The notes below the pieces were generated by a model. It saw only the letters and a list, made by a program, of their open reading frames with translations. It was not told where the DNA came from and ran no database searches. The position numbers and the translations under genes were made by a program. Below are positions 1 to 8,633 of a stretch of 64,000 nt of DNA, one piece after another. Origin of the DNA: Acidiphilium acidophilum (GTDB lineage Bacteria > Pseudomonadota > Alphaproteobacteria > Acetobacterales > Acetobacteraceae); assembly GCF_033842475.1 (NCBI RefSeq), contig NZ_JAWXYB010000018.1, positions 661,001-725,000 on the forward strand, written 5' to 3'. Within the stretch, counting starts at the first letter, position 1, and each line of letters begins with the position of its first letter.

Positions 1-1644
1 GCGGATCGAAACCCGTTCGGCGAGAAGCGACTGCAACACCCGCTGCACCCCGCCCACCGTCAGCTGGCTGGGGATCAGCTCGGTCACCAGGCGCTGCTGC
101 TCGCGCGGCAACTCGTCGAGCAGTTTCTGGGTTTCGGCAAACGAGAGCATTTCCGCCATGTTGTCCTTGACGATTTCGGTCAGGTGGGTGGTGAGCACGC
201 TGGCGGGATCGACCACGGTGCAGCCCTTCGCCCGCGCCTGCTCGCGCTCCGACGGATCGATCCAGATCGCGGGCAGGCCGAACGCAGGTTCGGTGGTCCG
301 CTCGCCCGGCAGGTCCGGCAGCGCGCCGTTCGCGGTCATGGCGAGCAGCTGCGTCGCGCGCAGCTTGCCCGAACCCGCCTCGATCTCCTTGATCCGGATC
401 GAATAGGAATCGGCGGCGAGCTGCATGTTGTCCTGAATGCGGACCGCCGGGAGGATGAAGCCCATTTCGCCGGCGATCGCCCGGCGCAGGGATTTGATCT
501 GCTCGGTCAGGCGCGGCGTGTCGCCACCGGCCAGCACCAGCAGCCCGTAGCCGAGTTCGAGCCTGATCTGGTCGATCTTCAGCGCATCGGTGATCGGCGG
601 TTCGGCAGCGACTTCCACTGCCGTCTCAGGCAGGGTTTCCGCCGCCGGCGGATGGTTCCACCGGTACCACGAGGCCCAGCCGGCAAGGCCGGCGAGCATC
701 GCGAACGGTATGAAGGGCAGGCCGGGCACCAGCGCGAGGGCGAGGGCTGCCGCCGCGACGATGCCGAGTGGCTTGGGCGAGCGGCTGAGCTGGGCGACCA
801 GCGCGGTATCGGCACTGCCCTCGCCCGATCCCTTGGTCACCACGATCCCCGCCGCCACCGAAACGAGCAGCGAAGGGATCTGCGAGACCAGGCCCTCACC
901 GATCGACAGCGTGGTGAAGGCCGAGGCGGCATCGTGGATGCTCATCCCCTTCTGCACCACGCCGATCACGAACCCGCCGACGATGTTGATCGAGGTGATG
1001 ATCAGCGCCGCGATCGCATCGCCGCGCACGAATTTGGCGGCACCGTCCATCGCGCCGTAGAACCCGCTTTCCTGTTCGAGCTCGTGGCGCTTGCGCCGGG
1101 CCGTGGCTTCGTTGATCGCGCCGGAGCTCATCTCCGCGTCGATCGCCATCTGCTTGCCGGGGATCGCATCGAGCGTGAAGCGGGCCGCGACCTCGGCGAT
1201 GCGGGTCGAGCCCTTGGTGATCACGATGAAATTGACCACGAGCAAGATCGCGAACACGATCAGCCCGATCAGCAGATCACCGCCCATCAGGAACCCGCCG
1301 AACGCGGCGATGACATGGCCGGCGGCATCGACGCCTTCACTGCCGTGCGACAGGATCTGCCGGGTCGAGGCGACATCGAGCGACAACCGCAGCAGGGTGG
1401 TGAGCAGCAGCACGGTGGGGAAGCTGGTGAAATCGACCGGCTTGCGGATGAACAGGGCGACCATCAGCACGAGGATTGCGATGGTGAACGAAAGCGACAG
1501 TCCGACATCGAGCAGGAATGGCGGCAGCGGCACGATCAGCACGGTGATGATGCAGACCACCGCAAAGGCGAGGCCGATATCCGAACCCGGCCGGAACCGT
1601 TTCATCTGCGCAATCACGGTATCGCGGCTGATGCTGGCACTCAT
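1..1644 (-). CDS. flhA: Flagellar biosynthesis protein FlhA, cut by the window edge
   Basis: FlhA is the inner-membrane subunit of the flagellar type III export gate. Its cytoplasmic ring receives chaperone-substrate complexes. The minus-strand frame opens MSASISRDTVIAQMKRF and runs straight into an N-terminal hydrophobic stretch (GLAFAVVCIITVLIVPLPPF), as in the family. 548 residues are visible. FlhA is usually near 700, so the end of the cytoplasmic domain lies left of base 1; the last visible residues are LAERVSIR. The ATG overlaps the TGA of the upstream flbD by four bases (ATGA), so translation is probably coupled. Last visible gene of the fliF-fliG-fliN-flbD-flhA operon. Confidence 0.93.
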   Translation of the reverse strand, partial: MSASISRDTVIAQMKRFRPGSDIGLAFAVVCIITVLIVPLPPFLLDVGLSLSFTIAILVLMVALFIRKPVDFTSFPTVLLLTTLLRLSLDVASTRQILSHGSEGVDAAGHVIAAFGGFLMGGDLLIGLIVFAILLVVNFIVITKGSTRIAEVAARFTLDAIPGKQMAIDAEMSSGAINEATARRKRHELEQESGFYGAMDGAAKFVRGDAIAALIITSINIVGGFVIGVVQKGMSIHDAASAFTTLSIGEGLVSQIPSLLVSVAAGIVVTKGSGEGSADTALVAQLSRSPKPLGIVAAAALALALVPGLPFIPFAMLAGLAGWASWYRWNHPPAAETLPETAVEVAAEPPITDALKIDQIRLELGYGLLVLAGGDTPRLTEQIKSLRRAIAGEMGFILPAVRIQDNMQLAADSYSIRIKEIEAGSGKLRATQLLAMTANGALPDLPGERTTEPAFGLPAIWIDPSEREQARAKGCTVVDPASVLTTHLTEIVKDNMAEMLSFAETQKLLDELPREQQRLVTELIPSQLTVGGVQRVLQSLLAERVSIR

Positions 1645-2996
1645 GCCGCGACGCCGTTATGCGGGGCGGGGATCGCCGCGCCATGGGCGGCGTAGTCGCG
1701 CAGCTTGTTGCGCAGGGCGCGGATCGAGATGCCGAGGATGGTCGCGGCGTGGGTGCGGTTGCCGAGACAATGGTGGAGCGTTTCGAGAATCAACCGCTGT
1801 TCGACATCGACCATCCGTTGCCCGACCAGCGAGCCGATCCGCGCATCGGGCATCGGGCTCTCCGCTGCGTTCGGGCTGACAGCGGTGTGGCCCTGTCGCG
1901 TGAGCGCGCCGATATCCTCGGCGCCGATCGCGCAGCCCGACGTGAGCAGGACAGCGCGGTGCATCGCGTTTTCGAGTTCGCGGACGTTGCCGCGCCAGGG
2001 TTGCTCGATCAGCCGCGCGATCGCGCCCTCGGTGAGATGTTTCGGGCCAACCTCGTTGAGGCGCGCGAAATGATCGACGAAGTGCCGCGCGAGCGGTGCT
2101 ATGTCGCCGGGCCGGTCGCGCAGGGCGGGGATCTGCAATGTCACGACGTTCAGCCGGAAATACAGATCCTCGCGGAACGTGCCGGCATCGACCGCGCGAA
2201 GCAGATCGCGGTTGGTCGCGGCCAGGATGCGGACGTCGACCGGGACGGGACGCTCGCCGCCCACCCGGTCGATCACGCGCTCCTGCAGGGCGCGCAGCAG
2301 TTTCGCCTGGAGGCGGATATCCATTTCGGCCAGTTCATCGAGCAGCAGCGTGCCCTGATGCGCGGCCTCGAACTTTCCGGTTCGCCGCGCGATGGCTCCC
2401 GAGAACGCGCCTTTCTCATGGCCGAACAATTCGGATTCGAGCAGTGATTCGGGAATCGCCGCACAGTTGAGCGCGATGAACGGGCCGCGCGCCCGGCGCG
2501 AGGCCTGGTGGATGAACCGGGCAAGCACTTCCTTGCCGGTGCCGCTCTCGCCGGTGATCAGGATCGAGGCGGTCGATTGCGCGACCTGTTCGGCCCGCGC
2601 GAGCAGGGCGGTCATTGCCGGGTCGCGCGCCACGAGGGCGGGCGGGCGATCGAGCGAGACGGCGGCGAGCATGGCGGCGATCAGTTCGGCATCGGGCGGC
2701 AGCGGCAGATAGTCCCGCGCACCGGCACTGATCGCGGCGACTGCGGCGTCTCCATCGTCCTCCGCGCCGGCGGCCACGACCGCGATGGTGAAGCGCTCGG
2801 CGGCGAGCTGGCGCATGAGCCGAGCGAGGTCGCGGCTGACGTCGCAGATGATCAGGTCGATCCGTGCATCCTGGCGCAGGACGCGCATTGCGATATCGAC
2901 CGTATCGGCCTGATCGAGCACCGCACCGCGCGATGCGGCGATGCGGGCGGCGATGCCCAGTTCCCCCAGCAGCGATCCGATGATGAGAATGCGCAT
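1641..2996 (-). CDS. flbD: FlbD-type sigma-54 activator of flagellar genes
   Basis: Activator of sigma-54 promoters of late flagellar genes. It is 451 residues: a receiver-like domain (about 1-115), an AAA+ domain with Walker A GESGTGKE (149-156), Walker B LLLDE (217-221) and arginine-rich sensor regions, and a C-terminal Fis-type helix-turn-helix ending near 440. The sigma-54 contact loop, normally GAFTGA, reads GAFSGA (196-201), a conservative change. The place after fliN matches Caulobacter flbD. A general NtrC-type regulator is the alternative, but the operon context argues for FlbD. Confidence 0.88.
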   Translation of the reverse strand: MRILIIGSLLGELGIAARIAASRGAVLDQADTVDIAMRVLRQDARIDLIICDVSRDLARLMRQLAAERFTIAVVAAGAEDDGDAAVAAISAGARDYLPLPPDAELIAAMLAAVSLDRPPALVARDPAMTALLARAEQVAQSTASILITGESGTGKEVLARFIHQASRRARGPFIALNCAAIPESLLESELFGHEKGAFSGAIARRTGKFEAAHQGTLLLDELAEMDIRLQAKLLRALQERVIDRVGGERPVPVDVRILAATNRDLLRAVDAGTFREDLYFRLNVVTLQIPALRDRPGDIAPLARHFVDHFARLNEVGPKHLTEGAIARLIEQPWRGNVRELENAMHRAVLLTSGCAIGAEDIGALTRQGHTAVSPNAAESPMPDARIGSLVGQRMVDVEQRLILETLHHCLGNRTHAATILGISIRALRNKLRDYAAHGAAIPAPHNGVAA

Positions 2997-3005
2997 GGCT
3001 GCCGC

Positions 3006-3374
3006 TCAGCCGCCACGGTCGGATTTGACGATTTCGGTCATGGTGATGCCGAGCTTGACATCGTCGATCATCACCACCTCGCCGCGGGCGATCAGGCGGT
3101 TGTTGACGAAAATATCGATCGGGTCGCCGACCTTGCGGTCCAGTTCGACCACCGCCCCCCGGCCGAGCTTGAGCAGCTGGCTGACCTGCATGGTCGAACG
3201 GCCGAGCACGGCGCTGACCAGGACCGGAATATCATAGACCGCTTCGAGATCGCGCGGGGTGCGCGGCGGCGTGTCCTCGGTGCCTGCCCGTCCGGGCGAG
3301 GCGGCGAGCGGCAGTTCCGCGAGGGTGCGGGGCTGGGCCGCGAGATCCGTCGGGTTCGTTAGTTCAGATGACAA
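3006..3374 (-). CDS. fliN: Flagellar switch protein FliN, TTG start
   Basis: FliN is part of the C-ring that sets rotation direction and helps export. The product is 122 residues from a TTG at 3374-3372. The typical SpoA/FliN domain fills the second half: YDIPVLVSAVLGRSTMQVSQ, then LGRGAVVELDRKVGDPIDIFVNN and GEVVMIDDVKLGITMTEIV. I chose the TTG because a purine run GGAAG lies six bases upstream and translation is then coupled to fliG, whose stop it overlaps by 11 bases. Longer in-frame versions read through fliG out of frame and lack family similarity. The N-terminal 35 residues are a variable linker. Confidence 0.9.
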   Translation of the reverse strand: MSSELTNPTDLAAQPRTLAELPLAASPGRAGTEDTPPRTPRDLEAVYDIPVLVSAVLGRSTMQVSQLLKLGRGAVVELDRKVGDPIDIFVNNRLIARGEVVMIDDVKLGITMTEIVKSDRGG

Positions 3375-4371
3375 GGTCGTCTTCCTTTCCTGTACCGATT
3401 TCGATTTCGCCCTGGGCGGCGAGGTCTTTCGCCGTCGCGACGATGGCGAGCTGTGCTGCATCCACGTCGCGCAGGCGGACCGGCCCGAGGGCCTCGATGT
3501 CGTCGCGCAGCATCTTTCCGGCGCGCTCCGACAGGTTGCGCATGAATAGCTCGCGGATGCGGTCCGACCCGCCCTTGAGCGCGATCGGCAGGCGTTCCTT
3601 TTCCACGGCGCGAAGCAGGGTCTGGACATCCTGGGGCGCGAGGCGGACGAGGTCGTCGAAGGTGAACATCAGCGACTTGATCCGCTGCGCGGCCTCCTCG
3701 TTGCGGGCTTCGAGGGCGGCGATCAGGCGGGATTCCACGTTGCGGTCGAACGCATTGAAGATTTCGGCCATTTTTTCGTGCGGATCGCGCTGGGCGCTGG
3801 AGGCGAGATTGGCCATGAAATCGGCCCGCAACGTGCGTTCGACATCATCGACCGCCTCGCGCTGCACGCCCCCGAGGGTCAGCATCCGTTCGACGATCTC
3901 GATCGCGAGCGGCTCGGGCAGCAGGGCGATGACGCGGGCGGTATGGTCGGCGGCGAGGCGCGAGAGCACCATCGAGGCGGTCTGGGGGTGTTCGTGGCAG
4001 AGGTAGTCGGCAAGGACGGATTCGTTCACCTTGGCCAGCTTGTCCCAGATGTTGCGCCCGGCCGGGCCGTACAGGTCTTCGAGGATCTGGTTGACCATTT
4101 CGGAGGGCAGCATGGCGCGGAGCATCCGCTCGGTCGCCTCCGCCGAGCCGGAGACCGCGCTGGTGCGCCCGAGACTCGACGCGAATTCCGCGCAGAGCTG
4201 GTCGACCACATCCGGCCCGATCTTGCCGAGGCCGACCATGGCGCGCGAGACCTCGCGGATTTCATCGTCCTTGAGCATCGCCATCAGCTTGCCGCCGTAT
4301 TCGTCGCCGAGGGCGAGCATCAGGATGGCGGTACGCTGGGCGCCGGAAAGTTGGCTGATCGCTTCGCTCAC
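3364..4371 (-). CDS. fliG: Flagellar motor switch protein FliG
   Basis: FliG links the MS-ring to the C-ring and interacts with the stator through its C-terminal charged helix. The 335-residue frame has the family pattern: N-terminal SGAQRTAILMLALGDEYGGKLMAML, a middle domain with EHPQTASMVLSRL (the EHPQ motif), and a C-terminal domain ending RNLSERAGKMLRDDIEALGPVRLRDVDAAQ, which carries the motor charges. Starts four bases inside the end of fliF. No fliH lies between fliG and fliN. Confidence 0.95.
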   Translation of the reverse strand: MSEAISQLSGAQRTAILMLALGDEYGGKLMAMLKDDEIREVSRAMVGLGKIGPDVVDQLCAEFASSLGRTSAVSGSAEATERMLRAMLPSEMVNQILEDLYGPAGRNIWDKLAKVNESVLADYLCHEHPQTASMVLSRLAADHTARVIALLPEPLAIEIVERMLTLGGVQREAVDDVERTLRADFMANLASSAQRDPHEKMAEIFNAFDRNVESRLIAALEARNEEAAQRIKSLMFTFDDLVRLAPQDVQTLLRAVEKERLPIALKGGSDRIRELFMRNLSERAGKMLRDDIEALGPVRLRDVDAAQLAIVATAKDLAAQGEIEIGTGKEDDLVI

Positions 4372-5927
4372 CGCGCTTCCTCCCGGCTGAGCCAGCCACG
4401 GATCACGGCAACGCTGTCCTCGGGGCTGCGGTCGATCAGGTCGACGATGGCGCGGATCGGGCTGTCCACCGGCTCAATGCCGGGGGCGGCGAGCATGGTT
4501 TGGCCCTCGGCGCCCAGCGCCGGGGTCGTGGCTTCCTTGTGCTCGGTGATCCGGCGCACCATCGGGCGGAAGACGATCAGGAGGGCAGCGAGTCCGACCA
4601 GTCCCAGAATGATGAGGCGCAGCAGCGGGAGCACGAGGCCGCTGGCCATGACGCGCTCGATCAGCGTGCGGTGCGGCATCGCGAGGCCGGTGCCGGGCGC
4701 GGCGAAGGGCATCGACTGGACATCAACCACGTCGCCCCGCGCCTTGTCGTAGCCGATGGCGGATTCGACCAGGGTTTTGATCCGGGCGATCGTCGCCGCC
4801 GAGCGTGGCCGGTCGATCAGCTGACCCTTCGGTCCCTTGCTCGCGACATCGGCGAGCATGACCGCAATGCTGATCCGGGTGATTTCGGGGGTCGCGTGGA
4901 TGGTGTGCTTCACCGTCTGGCTGATTTCGTAATTGGTGGTCTGGTCCGATTTGGTTTCCTTGTCGGTCCGCTGCGGGGTCGCCTTGGCGGAGGTGCCGCC
5001 GGGGAGATTGTTGGCGACCGAGACGGTGTTGTCGCGGTTGGTGGTGCGATCGGACTGGGTGCGGCTCTGCTGCTGGCTGCGCACGACCTGGCCGTTGGGG
5101 TCGAAGCTGGTCGCGGTCTGGGCGGTGCGGTCGAAATTCATCGAGACCGAGGTGACCACCTTGACCTGATCGGCACCGAGGGCGGCATCGAGCATCGAGC
5201 GGACCTGATCGGTGAGGTGGCGCTCGGTATCGCGTTTGAGGCGGGCATCGCGGGCGTCGAGCATCGCGCCGTCGCTGCGGCCGGCCTGGGCGAGCAGGTC
5301 GCCCCGGTCATCGGCGATCGAGATGTTGTTCGGCTTGAGGCCGGGGACGGCGGAGGCCACGAGGTTGAGGATCGCATCGATGCTTTCGCGGTCGAGCGGG
5401 GCGGCGCCGGCGAGGGAGAGCATGACGCTGGCCTGGGCCGGGGCGGCGCGCAGGCTGAAATCGTCCTGGCGTGGCAGCACGACCTGGACGCGCGAGGACC
5501 GGATGCCGTGGATCAGGTCGATCGTGCGTTCGAGTTCGCCGTCGATCGCGCGGGTTTCATCGATCCGGTCGAGGAAGTCCGAGCCGGTGAGGGGGTTCTG
5601 GTGATCGAAGATGGCAAAGCCGCTCGAACTGCCGGCGGGGAGGTCGTGCTGGGCGAGCAGCAGGCGGGCGCGGTCGAGCGCCGCCGGTTCGACCATGATG
5701 GTGTGGCCATCGCCTGCGAGGGCGTAGCGGATATGGGCGGTGGTGAGCGCGGTGGCGATGTTGCCGGCGTCCTTGAGGCCGAGGCCGGCATAGAGGGTGG
5801 CGTTCGGGCTCGGGCCGCCGACCAGAGCGAGCATCGTCATCAGGGCGGTGACCGCGACGGCGACGGCGGCCATGGCACCGAGTTTGACCGGGCCGAGCGC
5901 GCGCAGGTTTTCGAGCAGCTTGTTCAT
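4368..5927 (-). CDS. fliF: Flagellar MS-ring protein FliF
   Basis: FliF builds the MS-ring, the membrane base of the flagellum. It has 519 residues. A transmembrane segment near 18-38 is followed by the YscJ-like domains (LDRARLLLAQHDLPAG; NPLTGSDFLDRIDETRAIDGELERTI; RVQVVLPRQDDF). A second membrane helix lies near 433-452, before the FliG-binding C-terminus. First gene of the operon; the 120 bp before it hold a CtrA-box-like sequence (6037-6051). I saw no convincing sigma-54 site, as expected for an early flagellar operon. Confidence 0.95.
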   Translation of the reverse strand: MNKLLENLRALGPVKLGAMAAVAVAVTALMTMLALVGGPSPNATLYAGLGLKDAGNIATALTTAHIRYALAGDGHTIMVEPAALDRARLLLAQHDLPAGSSSGFAIFDHQNPLTGSDFLDRIDETRAIDGELERTIDLIHGIRSSRVQVVLPRQDDFSLRAAPAQASVMLSLAGAAPLDRESIDAILNLVASAVPGLKPNNISIADDRGDLLAQAGRSDGAMLDARDARLKRDTERHLTDQVRSMLDAALGADQVKVVTSVSMNFDRTAQTATSFDPNGQVVRSQQQSRTQSDRTTNRDNTVSVANNLPGGTSAKATPQRTDKETKSDQTTNYEISQTVKHTIHATPEITRISIAVMLADVASKGPKGQLIDRPRSAATIARIKTLVESAIGYDKARGDVVDVQSMPFAAPGTGLAMPHRTLIERVMASGLVLPLLRLIILGLVGLAALLIVFRPMVRRITEHKEATTPALGAEGQTMLAAPGIEPVDSPIRAIVDLIDRSPEDSVAVIRGWLSREEAR

Positions 5928-6036
5928 CAGGCGCGAAACCCGGCTTTGCGGGGTCCGTGCGGCGGGGTGGAGAGCGGCATGGGTTCATCCTGCTATCGCG
6001 ACGATTTTGTCGCAGGGGCAGAATGACCGATGAAGG

Positions 6037-6051
6037 TAAGTATCCGGTTAA
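6037..6051 (-). promoter_or_regulatory. Candidate CtrA box upstream of fliF
   Basis: On the minus strand the sequence reads TTAA-CCGGATA-CTTA, close to the CtrA consensus TTAA-N7-TTAA, and lies about 110 bp before the fliF ATG. It overlaps the tadA stop codon. CtrA control of fliF operons is known in Caulobacter. The second half-site is imperfect, so this is a prediction only. Confidence 0.35.
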
Positions 6052-6512
6052 CGCCCGGCAGAATTTGCCGGGTTGCGAAGATTTTTAAAGAAGCCGGTGA
6101 TCAGCTCGGCGCACTCCCGCTCGGCGACGCCGCCCACGATGTCGGGGCGGTGATGGCAGGTGGGATGGGCCAGAACCCGAGGCCCGTGCTCGATGCCGCC
6201 GGATTTGGGGTCGTAGGCGCCGAACATCAGACGATCGATCCGGAACAGGGAGATCGCCGCGGCGCAGAGCGGGCAGGGTTCCAGCGTGACGGTGAGGGTG
6301 CAACCCGGCAGAAATTTCCCACCTCGCCGCGCGGCGGCGGCACGGAGGGCGAGGATCTCCGCATGGGCGGTGGGGTCGGACCGCGCTTCGACCTCGTTGC
6401 CGCAGGCGGCGAGGATTGCGCCATCGGCATCGGTCACCACGGCGCCGACCGGGATCTCGCCGCGCGCGGCTGCGCTGGCCGCTTCGATCAGGGCGCGCTC
6501 CATCGGGGTCAT
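6048..6512 (-). CDS. tadA: tRNA(adenine-34) deaminase TadA
   Basis: Converts A34 to inosine in the anticodon of tRNA-Arg(ACG). The 154-residue frame from MTPMERALIEAA has the zinc-deaminase signature: HAE (His50, Glu52 proton donor) and PCPLC (Cys80, Cys83). I preferred this ATG at 6512 over an in-frame ATG 21 codons upstream because family members begin here and the upstream one overlaps the start of the divergent gene. The C-terminus NLRNPANSAGR coincides with a small inverted repeat (6054-6072). Confidence 0.93.
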   Translation of the reverse strand: MTPMERALIEAASAAARGEIPVGAVVTDADGAILAACGNEVEARSDPTAHAEILALRAAAARRGGKFLPGCTLTVTLEPCPLCAAAISLFRIDRLMFGAYDPKSGGIEHGPRVLAHPTCHHRPDIVGGVAERECAELITGFFKNLRNPANSAGR

Positions 6513-6555
6513 GCGCTCTCTTGCCTTGACCTCGGCAACAGGTCTAGCTCCGGAT

Positions 6556-7269
6556 ATGACAAAGCGCCCGATCATCGGCCTGACCCTGGATGCCGAGGCA
6601 CCGGGCGGTTATTCGAAATTTCCCTGGCATGCGATCCGGCAGAACTATATGGACGCGCTGGCCGATGCCGGGGGGGTGCCGGTGGCGCTGCCGCACCTGG
6701 CGGAGCTGGCGGGGGACTACCTCGATACCATCGATGCGCTGGTGGTGACCGGCGGGGCGTTCGATGTCGACCCGGCGCTGTACGGGGCTTCGGGGCGGCA
6801 TGAGAGTGTCGCGCTCAAGCCGGGGCGGACGGCGGCGGAGATCGCGCTGCTGCGCGGGGCGCTGGCGCGGGACATGCCGGTGCTGGGGATCTGCGGCGGG
6901 GAGCAGTTGCTCGCGGTGGCGCTGGGGGGCACGCTGATCCAGCATATTCCCGATGAGGTGGCCGGGGCGCTCGCGCATGAGCAGCCGAACCCGCGCGATG
7001 AGGCGGGGCATGAGATTGCGATCGTCGCGGGAAGCAGGCTCGCCGGGATCGTGGGGGTGGCCACGATGCGGGTGAATTCATCGCATCATCAGGCGGTGCG
7101 CGAGGCGGGTGCCGCGCTGGTGGTGAATGCGCGTGCGCCGGACGGGGTGATCGAGGGGGTGGAGTCGCAGGCTCACCGGTTCTGCCTCGGGGTGCAGTGG
7201 CATCCGGAATTTCTGATCGATCCGGGGGATGGGCGCATCCTCGCCGCGCTGGTGGGGGCGGCGGCATGA
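6556..7269 (+). CDS. Peptidase C26-type class I glutamine amidotransferase (PuuD-like)
   Basis: 237 residues with the gamma-glutamyl-hydrolase layout. The nucleophile is in GICGGEQ (around 114-120), the oxyanion region is VTGGAFDVDPALYG, and the His-Glu pair is in GVQWHPEF. Family members hydrolyse gamma-glutamyl-GABA or related gamma-glutamyl amides; the substrate here cannot be read from sequence. The start MTKRPIIGLTLD diverges from tadA by 43 bp. The stop overlaps the rluB start as ATGA, so the genes are probably co-translated. Confidence 0.82.
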   Translation: MTKRPIIGLTLDAEAPGGYSKFPWHAIRQNYMDALADAGGVPVALPHLAELAGDYLDTIDALVVTGGAFDVDPALYGASGRHESVALKPGRTAAEIALLRGALARDMPVLGICGGEQLLAVALGGTLIQHIPDEVAGALAHEQPNPRDEAGHEIAIVAGSRLAGIVGVATMRVNSSHHQAVREAGAALVVNARAPDGVIEGVESQAHRFCLGVQWHPEFLIDPGDGRILAALVGAAA

Positions 7270-8018
7270 CCGAGAAGGGGTTGTATCAGGCGAAGGACGG
7301 GCAGGGCGAGCGGATTGCGAAGTATCTCGCGCGGGCCGGGGTTGCGAGCCGGCGGGATGCCGAGCGGATGATCGGCGAGGGGCGGGTGGTTCATAACGGG
7401 GTGATCGTTGCGCACCCCGCCACCTTCGTTGCCGCCGGGGATGTCATTCTGGTCGATGGCAATCCGGTGGGGGAGCCGGCGCGGACGCGGTTGTGGCGGT
7501 ATCACAAGCCGGACGGGCTGCTGACCACGCATCGCGATCCCGAGGGGCGGCCCACCGTGTTCGAGAAGCTGCCGGCTGATATGCCGCGGGTGGTGAGTGT
7601 CGGGCGGCTCGACCTGAACAGCGAGGGGTTGCTGCTGCTGACCAACGATGGCGCGATGGCGCGGCGGCTCGAATTGCCGACCACCGGGTGGCACCGGCGC
7701 TACCGGGTGCGGGTGTACGGCATGGTCGATTCCGACAAGCTCGCGGCGCTGAAGCAGGGGATTGTGGTGGATGACGTGCGGTACGGGCCGATCACCGCCG
7801 AGGTCGATTCCGCGAAGGGGGCCAATGCGTGGCTGTCGGTGAGTATTACCGAGGGCAAGAACCGCGAGATCCGCCGGGTGATGGCGGCGCTGGGGCTGGA
7901 GACGACGCGGTTGATCCGGGTGGCGTATGGGCCGTTTCAGCTTGGCAGCCTGGAGCGCGGGGCGGTGGCGGAGATTACCGGCAAGGTGCTGCGCGAGCAA
8001 TTGCCAAGGGATAAATGA
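7266..8018 (+). CDS. rluB: Pseudouridine synthase of the RsuA/RluB family
   Basis: Isomerises uridine in rRNA; RluB acts on position 2605 of 23S rRNA in E. coli. 250 residues: an S4 RNA-binding domain (ERIAKYLARAGVASRRDAERMIGEGRV, about 14-60), then the catalytic domain with the family motif GRLDLNSEGLLLLTNDG carrying the nucleophilic Asp, and KNREIRRVMAALG near the C-terminus. RluB is favoured over RsuA/RluE by the length and S4 domain, but the exact target is inferred. Flanked by ATGA overlaps on both sides. Confidence 0.87.
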   Translation: MTEKGLYQAKDGQGERIAKYLARAGVASRRDAERMIGEGRVVHNGVIVAHPATFVAAGDVILVDGNPVGEPARTRLWRYHKPDGLLTTHRDPEGRPTVFEKLPADMPRVVSVGRLDLNSEGLLLLTNDGAMARRLELPTTGWHRRYRVRVYGMVDSDKLAALKQGIVVDDVRYGPITAEVDSAKGANAWLSVSITEGKNREIRRVMAALGLETTRLIRVAYGPFQLGSLERGAVAEITGKVLREQLPRDK

Positions 8019-8575
8019 AGACCGCCCCGCGCATCATTGCCGGGGCGTGGCGCGGGCGGGTGCTGGCGGCGCCGGGGGGAGAGACGACACGGCCGACTGC
8101 CGGGCGGGTGCGGCAGGCGGTGTTCGATATGCTGATGCATGCGCCGTGGGCGGAGCGGGCGGTCGAGGGGCGGGCGGTGCTCGATGTGTTCGCCGGGTCG
8201 GGGGCGCTGGGGCTGGAGGCGCTGTCACGCGGGGCGGCGCGGGCCGGGTTCATCGAGCGGGATCGGGCGGCGCTGGCGGTGATTGCGGCGAATATCGCGG
8301 CGTGCAAGGCGGGCGGGGTGGCTTCGGTGTTCGGGTGCGATGCGCTGATGCCGCCGCGCGGGACGGCGCATGAGCTGGTGTTTCTCGATCCACCTTATGG
8401 CAAGGGGCTGGTGCCGCTGGCGGTGGCGGCGCTGGGGGCGGCGGGATGGATTGCGCCGGGGGCTTTGATCGTCGCGGAATTCGGGCGGGGCGAGGAGGGG
8501 CTGGAAGGGATCGATGTGCTGGCGGTGCGGGAGCATGGGGCGGCGCGGGTGGTGATCTGGCGGGCGGGGCTGTGA
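8015..8575 (+). CDS. rsmD: 16S rRNA (guanine-966-N2)-methyltransferase RsmD
   Basis: Methylates G966 of 16S rRNA using S-adenosylmethionine. The 186 residues show IIAGAWRGRVLAAPGGETTRPTAGRVRQAVFDML (family N-terminus), VLDVFAGSGALGLEALSRGA (SAM-binding motif I) and the catalytic motif IV FLDPPYGKG (Asp-Pro-Pro-Tyr). Overlaps rluB by four bases, giving a small rRNA-modification operon with it. Confidence 0.94.
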   Translation: MKTAPRIIAGAWRGRVLAAPGGETTRPTAGRVRQAVFDMLMHAPWAERAVEGRAVLDVFAGSGALGLEALSRGAARAGFIERDRAALAVIAANIAACKAGGVASVFGCDALMPPRGTAHELVFLDPPYGKGLVPLAVAALGAAGWIAPGALIVAEFGRGEEGLEGIDVLAVREHGAARVVIWRAGL

Positions 8576-8633
8576 AACCATGCCGATTTTGTTATGATAT
8601 CGTAATGAAGTGGGCGCGGGTGGGTGTTGGGGG

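Noticed and set aside
184..1695. Long plus-strand reading frame opposite flhA
   Set aside because: Antisense shadow of flhA and flbD; its Arg/Gly/Asp/His-rich sequence has no family features. Similar long shadows oppose fliF, glnE, the AsmA-like gene, clpB and others.
5928..6047. Sigma-54 promoter before fliF
   Set aside because: No TGGCAC-N5-TTGC-like sequence in the correct orientation; fliF is an early gene and would not need one.
6054..6072. 7-bp inverted repeat at the end of tadA as a terminator
   Set aside because: The stem CCCGGCA/TGCCGGG lies inside the last tadA codons with no following U-tract; it could be chance in GC-rich coding sequence.
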